Of a DNA stretch of 64,000 bases, positions 31,848 to 41,480 are shown piece by piece. Every line of letters begins with the position of its first letter. Within the stretch, counting starts at the first letter, position 1. The notes below the pieces were generated by a model. The model ran no database searches. It had not been told where the DNA came from and was given only the letters and a program-made list of their open reading frames with translations. This DNA is from Mesostigma viride. Its lineage: Eukaryota > Streptophyta > Mesostigmatophyceae > Mesostigmatales > Mesostigmataceae. The stretch covers positions 1 through 64,000 of the forward strand of contig RPFO01000938.1 of assembly GCA_009746045.1 (NCBI GenBank). Direction: 5' to 3'. Made by a program: the position numbers and the translations under genes.

Positions 31848-32898
31848 GAACCGCCCCATGCAGTAGGGACAGCACCCATGCAGTAGGGACAGCACCCATG
31901 CAGTAGCGACAGCACCCATGCAGTAGGGACAGCACCCATGCAGTAGCGACAGCACCCATGCAGTAGGGACAGCACCCATGCAGTAGCGACAGCACCCATG
32001 CAGTAGGGACAGCACCCATGCAGTAGCGACAGCACCCATGCAGTAGGGACAGCACCCATGCAGTAGCGACAGCACCCATGCAGTAGGGACAGCACCCATG
32101 CAGTAGGGACAGCACCCATGCAGTAGCGACAGCACCCATGCAGTAGGGACAGCACCCATGCAGTAGGGACAGCACCCATGCAGTAGGGACAGCACCCATG
32201 CAGTAGGGACAGCACCCATGCAGTAGCGACAGCACCCATGCAGTAGGGACAGCACCCATGCAGTAGGGACAGCACCCATGCAGTAGGGACAGCACCCATG
32301 CAGTAGCGACAGCACCCATGCAGTAGCGACAGCACCCATGCAGTAGGGACAGCACCCATGCAGTAGGGACAGCACCCATGCAGTAGCGACAGCACCCATG
32401 CAGTAGGTACAGGTCCCATGCAGTAGGGACAGCACCCATGCAGTAGGGACAGCACCCATGCAGTAGGGACAGCACCCATGCAGTAGGGACAGCACCCATG
32501 CAGTAGGGACAGCACCCATGCAGTAGGGACAGCACCCATGCAGTAGGGACAGCACCCATGCAGTAGCGACAGCACCCATGCAGTAGGGACAGCACCCATG
32601 CAGTAGCGACAGCACCCATGCAGTAGGGACAGCACCCATGCAGTAGGGACAGCACCCATGCAGTAGGGACAGCACCCATGCAGTAGGGACAGCACCCATG
32701 CAGTAGGGACAGCACCCATGCAGTAGGGACAGCACCCATGCAGTAGGGACAGCACCCATGCAGTAGGGACAGCACCCATGCAGTAGCGACAGCACCCATG
32801 CAGTAGGGACAGCACCCATGCAGTAGGGACAGCACCCATGCAGTAGGGACAGCACCCATGCAGTAGGGACAGCACCCATGCAGTAGGGACAGGTCCCA
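31848..32898. repeat. 20-base minisatellite, about 52 copies
   Basis: Unit CAGTAGGGACAGCACCCATG. Copies differ almost only at one site (GGGAC versus GCGAC), with two AGGTCCCA variants (32401-32420, 32881-32900). Because 20 is not a multiple of 3 and no frame has a stop, all three minus frames are open over hundreds of codons. Confidence 0.97.
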
Positions 32899-32934
32899 CG
32901 ACCGTAGGGAACGGAACAGGTGGCGGTAGTGCCG

Positions 32935-33262
32935 GCACTGATGCTGATAAGGGCCATTAGGTACCCATAGGCCAGTAGGTTCCGATGTGCCCAAAAGGTT
33001 CTGCGTGCCGACCCTATCAGATCTCGAGTCCATAACCAACATCCTATTCGATACCAACTTTTTCATGGTCATAGGCTGTCGCACCGGCGGGTCATCTAGG
33101 CACCCACCCTGGGTTATTCCTAACAATAGAAGCTTTGGTCGGGCAGCACTGCACATGCCTCCATCATTTTTACAAGCCAAGTTGAAGCCATGCCGCCCCG
33201 TACTGCATGCACCAAACGTCCTTGACACTGGTTCCATCGAGATACTACAGTGTACAGTATAT
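32935..33262. repeat. Dispersed repeat, copy 1
   Basis: About 320 bases, roughly 90% identical to 36977-37290: CCGATGTGCCCAAAAG, ATCCTATTCGATACCAAC, AAGCTTTGGTCGGGCAGC and CTACAGTGTACAGTAT are shared. No coding signal. Its right end becomes the first unit of the 31-base minisatellite. Confidence 0.85.
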
Positions 33263-33975
33263 TGTATGGCCATGCTCACAGTGTACAGTATATAGTATGA
33301 CCATGCTCACAGTGTACAGTATATTGTATGCTCATGCTCACAGTGTACAGTATATAGTATGGCCATGCTCACAGTGTACAGTATATTGTACGCTCGTGCT
33401 CACACTGTACAGTATCTTGTATGCTCATGCTCAGTGTACAGTATATTGTATGGCCATGCTCACAGTGTACAGTATATAGTATGGCCATGCTCACAGTGTA
33501 CAGTATATTGTATGCTCATGCTCACACTGTACAGTATCTTGTATGCTCATGCTCACAGTGTACAGTATATTGTATGGCCATGCTCACAGTGTACAGTATC
33601 TTGTATGGCCATGCTCACACTGTACAGTATATTGTATGCTCATGCTCACAGTGCACAGTATATTGTATGCTCATGCTCACAGTGTACAGTATATTGTATG
33701 CTCATGCTCACAGTGTACAGTATATTGTATGCTCATGCTCACAGTGTACAGTATATTGTATGCTCATGCTCACAGTGTACAGTATATTGTATGCTCATGC
33801 TCACAGTGTACAGTATATTGTATGCTCATGCTCACAGTGTACAGTATATTGTATGCTCATGCTCACAGTGTACAGTATATTGTATGCTCATGCTCACAGT
33901 GTACAGTATCTTGTATGGCCATGCTCACAGTGTACAGTATATTGTATGCTCATGCTGACAGTGCACAGTATGCTC
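33247..33975. repeat. 31-base minisatellite (GTGTACAGTATATTGTAT...)
   Basis: About 23 units of CACAGTGTACAGTATATTGT plus ATGCTCATGCT or ATGGCCATGCT. Left units are mixed, right units (33690-33890) nearly identical, a sign of recent expansion at the right. Open in several frames for compositional reasons. Confidence 0.95.
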
Positions 33976-34060
33976 ATGCTGTATGACCTCCATGGGTGGT
34001 GTGTCTGTAAGGGAATGGCTGAATATGTGAGAGCGACTAAATATGTGTCTTGCCTTGGTC

Positions 34061-35263
34061 ATGCAACACGCCACACGCCACACGCCACACGCCACACGCC
34101 ACACGCCACACGCCACACGCCACCCATGCCTGCCTGCCTCCTGGACTCCATCAACATCTTCGCGATCCAACCCATGTCGTCAGTCACCACGCCAGCTGTC
34201 GCCCGTGAGCGAGGGGCGCTCCTCCCCCAGCGAGGCCCGCTCACCCTTTGCCCGGCGCAACAACCGCGAGCTGGTCGAGCGCGTGCCCCTAGAACTCGCG
34301 TCCGTGCTGGCCGCCAAGCAGGCCGAGCTGGACTGCCTCCGCCGCGAGCTCCACGACAAGGACGTGCAGGTGCGGGAACGGGATGCTCAACTGGCTTCGC
34401 TACGTGCGTGGGCATCCACCGGGCAGGCACCTGCCTCTCCCTCGCGCCACATGGGGCCACCGGATTCCGGGGTGGGGGTGCTGCCATGGGGTGCGGGGGC
34501 CCCCAATGTTGCCGCCGCCGGGAGGGACACCACGCGTGCGGTACGGGAATGGCTGGACATGTATCGCCTCTCGGTCATGGACAACCCGTCCCCCTCGACC
34601 TCGCTCCACATCGCGGCCAAAACCGGGCGCGTGGACGTGGTCAAGCACCTGCTCTCGTACGGGATGAGCGCGAGCGTGACCGACAAGTACGGCGACACGC
34701 CACTCCACCTCGCGGCCGCCAACGGGCAGGTCGAGGCGGTCCAGACGCTAATCACTGCGGGGGCCTGGATCAACGTGACCGACCGCTCGGGCGCGGCGCC
34801 CTTGCACCTGGCGTCCGCCAATGGGCACGTGGCGGTCATCCGGGCGCTCCTGCGCGCGGGCGCAAAGGTCAACCTGTACACGAATGGCAACCGCAAGGTC
34901 TCCGCGCTCCACCTGGCGGCCGCCAAGGGGCTCGTCGAGGTCGTGCGCGTGCTCACGGGGGCCAAGGCGGACCTGAACGCCAAAATTAGCTCGGATGATC
35001 CGTCGGAGAACGGCCACGCGGCGCTCCACCAGGCGATCGCGCGCGGGCACGTGGAGGTCGTCCGCTTCCTGCTGGACACGGGCAAGGTGGATGTGAACCA
35101 GAACCGGTCGAGCATGCGGTCGAGCGGGGAGTGGCTCTCGGAGACGCCGCTGGACCTGGCGATGACCTGTCAAAGGGCGGACGTGGCGGACCTGCTGCGG
35201 GAGAAGGGGGGGGTCACCACGAACGGGTTTGTGAGGCAGGACTCGCGGCGGCTCAGCCAGTGA
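34061..35263 (+). CDS. Ankyrin-repeat protein with N-terminal coiled coil
   Basis: 400 codons from the first in-frame ATG (34061). The start is insecure: the first codons cross a (CACACGC)n repeat (34066-34120), so the real N-terminus may come from an upstream exon. A coiled coil (about 70-110, LAAKQAELDCLRRELHDKD) precedes a Gly/Pro linker and six ankyrin repeats (about 170-390; TPLHLAAANGQVEAVQTLI, APLHLASANGHVAVIRALL and similar). Ankyrin repeats bind proteins; no catalytic domain is seen. It lies 4.4 kb downstream of the U-box kinase on the same strand. Kinase-ankyrin combinations are common, so the two could be one gene split by repeat-filled introns. The stop is inside CAGTGAGTG, which also fits a splice donor, so the protein may continue. 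Confidence 0.8.
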   Translation: MQHATRHTPHATRHTPHATRHPCLPASWTPSTSSRSNPCRQSPRQLSPVSEGRSSPSEARSPFARRNNRELVERVPLELASVLAAKQAELDCLRRELHDKDVQVRERDAQLASLRAWASTGQAPASPSRHMGPPDSGVGVLPWGAGAPNVAAAGRDTTRAVREWLDMYRLSVMDNPSPSTSLHIAAKTGRVDVVKHLLSYGMSASVTDKYGDTPLHLAAANGQVEAVQTLITAGAWINVTDRSGAAPLHLASANGHVAVIRALLRAGAKVNLYTNGNRKVSALHLAAAKGLVEVVRVLTGAKADLNAKISSDDPSENGHAALHQAIARGHVEVVRFLLDTGKVDVNQNRSSMRSSGEWLSETPLDLAMTCQRADVADLLREKGGVTTNGFVRQDSRRLSQ

Positions 35264-35700
35264 GTGCGGGCTGTTGGTGGGTACTTGCAGCCGGTGAGCA
35301 CGCGGGGTGCTGCACAAACGATTGTTTTTGCGGCTGGTGATTACTTTGGCGCTGTTGAATGCTCCATGCTCCGCGTGTGCCACCCCTGTAGTCCGGATCC
35401 AGCTCGCAACCGGTAAACATGTGCGGGCCGCTTGCGCGGTGAGTACTTGCGGCGGCCTGACCCGGTGATTGCTCGCCGCCGGTGATTTTTTACTTTTGCA
35501 GCCGGTGGTTACTGGTGGCCAGTGCGCTGGTGATGTCTTTGAAGCCGGAGAACACTCTTTGAAGCCAGTGAGGGCTTGTGGCGGCTGCGCCGGTGTGTAC
35601 TTGCTGCCGGTGAACAGTGAGCTCTTGCGCACATATCCTCACTTGTGCCTCTCTTTTACGAGCGCTGGTGAGTGCGCATGTGAGCAGGTGCAACCAGTTT
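35264..35700. repeat. Degenerate short repeats resembling acceptor-donor pairs
   Basis: Irregular units such as CTTGCAGCCGGTGAG, GCGGTGAGTACTTGC and TTTGCAGCCGGTGG recur about ten times after the ankyrin ORF. Each combines a TTGCAG (3' splice-like) with a GGTGAGT (5' splice-like) string. Confidence 0.6.
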
Positions 35701-36407
35701 CGGAGGCCGAAATAAGGGGGGTTCCACACTTGGCTAAAACTGCCAAAAATCTGGGGATGTTCAACGAACTACCCCGTCACACTCGCAAGGACCAAGTTCT
35801 GGCCGGAAATCGGGCAATTTCCGTACAGTGATCACCCAAGTATGCCAAAATGACGGGAATTTCGAAATTCAGATAGTTCTTGCGTAGTTGATCACCGAGT
35901 GGACTATCTGCGAACTATCTTCAAAATTCGCGCTTTTCCCTGGTCCTCCGCAGCGCAGCGCGGCCGAGATGCTGAATCGGCTAGTGTGACCAGCGCCCTA
36001 GTTTGGCCGCCCAAAATCCGTGGAATTGCGCACTGGGCCGTACTGTGCGCTGACTTGCGCCGATGCCACTTCGAGTAGGAAACCCGGGGAATTTCGCCCG
36101 TCGCCCCCCCAAAATTGAGTCAAGTTTGGAAACCCCTTATAAGAGGCCATGGTCTTTTCTAGAAGGGTAGTTTTGTATATGCGCGTCTGAGTACAAGAGC
36201 ATGGCACCGAGTGCTTACTGTACTAGTACATGCCAGTGTCTGTGTGAGCATGAAGCCACAAATTTCAGCGCCTGTATTATCAAGGAGACAACCTGTATTA
36301 TACCCATGTCCTGCAATAGCCGTGACGTGTTTTTTTACCAAGGTTTTTTCATTTCTTTTTTTTTTTTTGCACCGATCAGGCGACCGTCATGTACCTGTGT
36401 TGAGCTC
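35701..36407. other. No gene recognised
   Basis: Noncoding, AT-richer. TGCCAAAA.., TCGAAATTCAGATAGTTCTT and related short repeats occur near 35740-35930. Confidence 0.4.
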
Positions 36408-36420
36408 ATGACTGCGATAA

Positions 36421-36768
36421 TTAATTAATTAATTAGACTCGTGCTCCCGTTGGGGAGTCACGGAGCATTAACCCCGATGAATGGATGGATGGGTGCACAC
36501 ATTCCTGCCGGTCTAATCTATCTACATTGGCTACATACTACATCTATCTAACAACATTCTAACTACATCATCTATCTAGGCAGCCGCACGCTGCCCTAGG
36601 GGGAGCTATCTAGCGTGCCTCCCGCGGGATTGCACACGCGGGCGCTTCCCCACTGGGGGGGGCTCGTTGTCCTCTATGACCTGGGCCCACTTGGCCTTGT
36701 CCATCATCTTCTTCCAAATCACGGAGAGGCCTAGGCCCCCCATGTCCTCTACTAGCGATAAGGTGATG
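36421..36768 (-). mobile_element. LINE family B 3' end, 5'-truncated, 13-base target duplication
   Basis: ATGACTGCGATAA lies at 36408-36420 and 36769-36781. On the minus strand it encodes the ORF2 C-terminus (VEDMGGLGLSVIWKKMMDK, then KRPRVQSRGRHAR stop at about 36606), followed by a 3' UTR with CTCCCCAACGGGAGCACGAG and a (TTAA)n tail. Confidence 0.9.
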
Positions 36769-36976
36769 ATGACTGCGATAAGGTGAGGCATAGACAGGTG
36801 ATGTCAGACTCAGCTAGGGTCTTGTGTGGAACTAGTTAGAGGCACAGCTTGGCCGTTATGCCTCAAGTCTAGGAGTAAACGCATTTATTTGATCCTCCTA
36901 CAAATGGTGGGAGAGGATTGCAACAATGATGTTTACAACTGGACACTCCTACTTGTAAGTAAGTCGGTGAAAACAA

Positions 36977-37290
36977 CGACACTGATGCTGACAAGGGCCC
37001 ATACCGGTTCCGATGTGCCCAAAAGTGTTTCCCGTGCCGACCCTATCGGATCTCGAGTCGATAACTAACATCCTATTCGATACCAACTTTTTCATGGTCC
37101 TAGGCCGTCACTCCGGTGGGTCATCTAGGCACCCACCCTGGGTTATTCCTTACATAGAAGCTTTGGTCGGGCAGCACTGCACATGCCTCCATCATTTTTA
37201 CAAGCCAAGTTGAAGCCATGCCGCCACGTACTGCATGCACCAAACGCCCTTGACACTGGTGTCATCAAGATACTACAGTGTACAGTATGT
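36977..37290. repeat. Dispersed repeat, copy 2
   Basis: Second copy of the 32935-33262 repeat. Here the terminal CAGTGTACAGTATGTTGTA is present once and not expanded. Confidence 0.85.
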
Positions 37291-37329
37291 TGTACATACG
37301 CTCACATAACACAGTAGTGCACCTTATTC

Positions 37330-37990
37330 GCGCCATCCTCAAGGAGGCCTTCGCTTAGCACGTGACCCCCCTCGCTAGGCAGAATTGTGGCGGCCATGGG
37401 AGGCACACTGGCTGCTGGGCTCTCCCCCCTGCTCAAGGAGGCCTTCGAGCAGCACATCACCCCCCTCGCTGCAGATGTGGCAGCCGTGGGAGGCACGCTG
37501 GCTGCTGAGCTTCCCCTCCTCTCCACCACCACCACCACCGCCGGCCACCGCCACCTCCACCCTCCTCGCCTCCACCTCCACCGTCACCACTGCCACCTCC
37601 ACCCTCCTCGCCTCCACCTCCACCGACACCATCACCGCCCAGCTCTCCTCGAGCTCGACAAGCGGCTCCCGGACCACGCCATCGCCATCGAGTGCTTGCA
37701 AAACACTGCAGGCATCACCGCCCAGGTGGTGAAGGACATTGCCGCCAGGCCCGCCCGGCCGGCGACACACCTCCCCCCCAGACCTGGGCCACCATGCTGC
37801 TGAACCACACCTGAGGTCTCCACGTACCATGCCTCCGCCATTTCCACACAGCTCAAGCAACAGGCGCCCGACTTCCGCGAGGAGGCCGATCGAGCTCGAC
37901 AAACGCAGCCTTGACGTAATCGTACGTCAAGAACTTCGACTAGCCGCCAGATGAGACCTCCAAGATCCTTGCCAAGGGTGCTTTTGAGAA
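37330..37990 (+). pseudogene. LINE ORF1 fragment
   Basis: Translation from 37387 (LLKEAFEQHITPLAADVAAV, then HAIAIECLQNTAGITAQVVK) matches the minus-strand ORF1 at 48480-48900 (LNEALSQHVTPLLAADVAAV). A Thr/His/Pro low-complexity tract sits between. Frames are broken; ends undefined. Confidence 0.6.
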
Positions 37991-38700
37991 ACACTGATCC
38001 TTGTCCCCATGGCTCTTGACTGGCTCGGTCAAGCTGGGGGCGATCCGCCTTCCCCGCCGGCGCTCTCGGGCTAAGGCTAGGGGACCGTCCCCGCTAGCTG
38101 CTTCTCACCTTTGACACTCCATGGCGCAGATACTGAGCTGGCCGTTCCTCCGATCAAGGGGTCGCAAGCGGCTCGGTGGGACCTCCTACACGCTGTCCAG
38201 ACGGCGACTTGACCCTGGCGCAGCAACGACGGCGACGGTGTAGCTCTGGCCGACCTCAGTAGGTCTCCAGCTCCGGCAAGCGGCAGGGACGAAGCCGGTT
38301 TACTGGAGGGGGGCTGCGCACGGGAGCTCTGGCCGACCTCAGTAGGTCTCCATGCAGCTCCGGCAAGCAGCATGCAGGGTTTACTGCATGGAGGGGGACC
38401 AGGCCGACCAGCTGCCATCTACGTTGACCATACGCGTGACTGCGTCCCGTGAGCATGCATAAGTCCTCAGTGGGAGGGGAACATGGGATGGAAGCATATC
38501 TAACACATATCCCTGAGAATCCCGTTTCATCCGAAGTGCGTTGAGGTGAGGAAAATGGCTGACGGCGGTATGGCTGACGGCGGAGTTCAGATCTGTTGCG
38601 TCTGAGCCGGGCCCCAAATCCTGTCAGACCACTCGCATTCGATGCGCCTTTTAATAAGACCCACTCGCTCGTATAATCTATTACGGCTAACACGCAGTAT
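37991..38700. other. Repeat-derived, no gene
   Basis: Contains a tandem duplication of about 95 bases (GAGCTCTGGCCGACCTCAGT, around 38235 and 38326). No conserved protein. Confidence 0.4.
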
Positions 38701-38717
38701 ATCGAAAAGTTACGCAC

Positions 38718-39860
38718 GTGACAAGCAGCTACGACAACTCCAAAAGCCAAACAAGGACAGCCCATTTGGAAAAGGAGCTTTCCAGCTCCCAGCCCAACCC
38801 ACTCGCCTTCGTACGGGTTCTTTCCCAGCCGCCTGGGCCCACAAACCCATCGCCAGTAAACCCATCGCCAAGCGCCTCACCAGAGCCCAAGAAACCCTGC
38901 CCCGATCGCAAATGGAGCCATTACCTCCCAAGCTCGACGCATCATTTTCTTTCAGGACTTCACTGGCTGGCCCTGACAAAGGAAGAATGCGCCGAAATCA
39001 TCAGGTTCTTAGCCCAGGGACGCAAGCTTTTTGGGCCCAGCGGGCCCATTTCCGCCGACCACGTGGAGGCGTTCCTCGCCAGGCCAGACCACCGCCTCGC
39101 TATCCTGTGCAGCTTCTTCCAGCTACTTGTAACTGTTACCGACATCGTCGCTATTAAGCTCGATCCGCAAATAACCCAGCCCGGCCTGCACAGCCAGCTG
39201 GCAGCCACATCGGCTCCCTCCCTCTGCATGCAAGGATGACATCCGAGCAGTGCTGTTCAAGGAGCACGTGACCTGGCCGTTGGCCGAGAAGCTGACCTCG
39301 CTAAACACGACGCTCAACATGGTGCATGGACTGAGGCCTGGGTCTCCAATGTGGAGACCAAGGTCGTCCACAAGCTCCAACCTCAGTTCACGGCGCTGCA
39401 CACCGCGGCGCAGCCGGCATCTGAAACGCACGCTGCACTTCAGTCTCTCGAGCCTAAATAAACCAGGTGGAGGGCAAGTGCGGCGTCAGTGCTCATGAAG
39501 TTAAGCTTGAAGTCATCACCGCCCACACCGAGGCCCTGGCCTCATAGATAGCGGAGCAGATGGCCCGGCCCGGCACCATCGCATCCCAGCCACCGACCCC
39601 GGCAGGATGCTGGCGACCCGTGACCCGTCCCTCTCCTATCTATGCGGACCTGCTGCGGACAGCGACCGCCTCAACCACTGACGCCATCGCTACGAAACTC
39701 CAGGAGCTTGAAGACCTTCGCCATGCAGGCACAACAAATGGAGGCCACCGACCGCGCCTGCCGCGACTGTCGGGTGGTACGGCTGCGTCGCTTCCCGGCC
39801 CCATGCATGCGCAGGTGAGATATGATCTCCCAACGGAGGCATGTTATAATTTAATTTAAT
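38718..39860 (+). pseudogene. LINE ORF1 relic
   Basis: Starts with a Pro/Ser-rich region including SASPEPKKPCPDR, the same signature as SASPEPKRSRPTE on the minus strand near 49170. Then WLALTKEECAEIIRFLAQ and a helical region, broken by stops after 39239. It ends in GATCTCCCAACGGAGGCATGTTATAATTTAATTTAAT (39824-39860), the LINE A-type tail. Confidence 0.6.
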
Positions 39861-40230
39861 GTACCAGTCTACTAAATTAATTAAGGAGACAACGGAGATA
39901 TTAATTCATTAATTCATTAATTAATTAACTAATTAATTAATTCATTCATTCATTAACATAACAATTAACATAACAGTAACATAACTCCGTTGGGAGTACA
40001 TGTAGTAGCACATATCCCGGAGAAGGGGCATATGGCTTTTAATACATTCTATAGGCTACTTCCTGCAAGAGTGGAATGTAAGCAACACTTGCTCTAGGTG
40101 CCTCAAGGACACCGGCACCACCATGCTGTCTTGGGTTCAACCCAGCTAAGGGGGTCCCGGCATGGGGGAGGAAGATCATCATGGCTATACAAGAGCTAGG
40201 GCATGGCTTCTCAACAGAAACCGCCACCCC
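39861..40230 (-). mobile_element. LINE 3' end with long AT-rich tail
   Basis: On the minus strand: noncoding 3' UTR, then TACTCCCAACGGAGTTATGTTA and a tail of TTAAT/AATG units (39861-39975). Related copies are at 45265-45560 and 50259-50500; weaker similarity at 61950-62100. Confidence 0.7.
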
Positions 40231-40238
40231 TCTATCTC

Positions 40239-41120
40239 CTAGACGGCTCTCGGAGTCCTGTATCGGGACCGCGTCAAGCTGCTGGGCAGCCTGCTTCCCA
40301 GCTGCGAGGTTGATGTGCATGGACCATCGCATCTCCCTCGCCTGGCACGCTTTACGCCAGTACCGGCCGGGCCCTGTGGCGCAAGCCCCTGCATGGGCAA
40401 GATCGAGAAACAGGACCTGTTTATAAGGTCCTCGTCCTTCCTGTTCTCACATATGGGGCCGAGACGTGGACCCTCACCGCCGACCTGGCCCGCAAGCTGG
40501 ACGGCGCGGTCACCAACATGCTGCGCTCGATCCATTTTCAGAGTAGGATATGCTGGCTGCTGCTCACGTCCGTGCGCAATAATCGAGGACCTGTATCAGG
40601 GCATGCCATATATCACCAGCACCATTAAGCAGCGGCGCCGGCCTGCAGCTAGTAGGTCACCTAGCTCGCACCAACCAGGTAGACACCTCACGTGCCCCCC
40701 CCGCGGGACTGCGACCATGCAGCTCAGCCTGGCCGGCACCTCCTGACGTGGGCCGGGCCCCGACGGTGATGTTAGACGCCGCAAGGCCCGCACCTTCAAA
40801 GAAGAACAGCTAGTAGATCGAGGACATGGGGGGCCTAGGCCTCTCCGTGATTTGGAAGAAGATGATAGACAAGGCCAAGTGGGCCCAGGTCATAGAGGAC
40901 AACGAGCACCCCCCTGTGGGGAAGCGCCCGCGGCGTGTGCAAACCCACGGGAGGCACGCCAGACAGCTCTCCTACTAGGGTAGCGTGATGCTGTTTAGAT
41001 AGATGTTGTAGGTCGATGATGTAGATAGATTAGACCGGTAGGACTGTTTGCACCCACCCATCCATCCATCCGTGACTCCCCAACGGCAGCACGAGTCTAA
41101 TTAATTAATTAATTCTCAAC
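40239..41120 (+). mobile_element. LINE family B 3' part, decayed
   Basis: Fragments of RT thumb and C-terminus (VLPVLTYGAETWTLTADLA near 40440, RHLLTWAGP near 40720, WKKMIDKAKWAQVIEDNE near 40850) in changing frames. The 3' UTR ends GTGACTCCCCAACGGCAGCACGAGTCTAATTAATT. It corresponds to 60940-61700 in the fuller copy. Confidence 0.75.
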
Positions 41121-41480
41121 AGAGAGCGTCTCTCTGCATAGGCATAGATAGCATGGCTAAATTCTGAATGCAACATCCATGGGAAAGGCATGGCCTGGCT
41201 TCTGAAGGCATCATCCATGGGGGCCTAGCATGTGGCCCACGCGCATTAATTAATTAATTAATTAGGAACATAACTCCCCCCTCCGTTCCACCCCCACCAT
41301 GCACCTCCACCCCCCGCCGCATCCACCCCCATCATCCATCGCCGTTCTCCCCTGGTGGGCCAGCAGGCATCCTTGGCCCTTGCCATGCACCTTTAATGCA
41401 CGCACATTATACTGGCCGACGACGGCCATAGCTATCGGGTAGAAGAGCTGGTTGCCTTCTGCATATAGCCCATCGTGTAT
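41121..41480. repeat. Short dispersed repeat with hairpin, no gene
   Basis: 41115-41230 (AGAGAGCGTCTCTCTGCATA and ATGGCTAAATTCTGAATG strings) recurs inverted at 49555-49680. It is followed by a (TTAA)n tract at 41246-41262. Confidence 0.55.

Noticed and set aside
31848-32898. CRISPR-like regular repeats
   Set aside because: Units are head-to-tail with no spacers, in a eukaryotic context.
31774-33279. 501-codon minus frame with SLLHGCCPYCMGAVPTAW repeats
   Set aside because: Product of the 20-base minisatellite; all three minus frames are open, no conserved domain.
34289-35632. Overlapping minus frames opposite the ankyrin gene
   Set aside because: High-GC shadow frames; the ankyrin consensus is on the plus strand.
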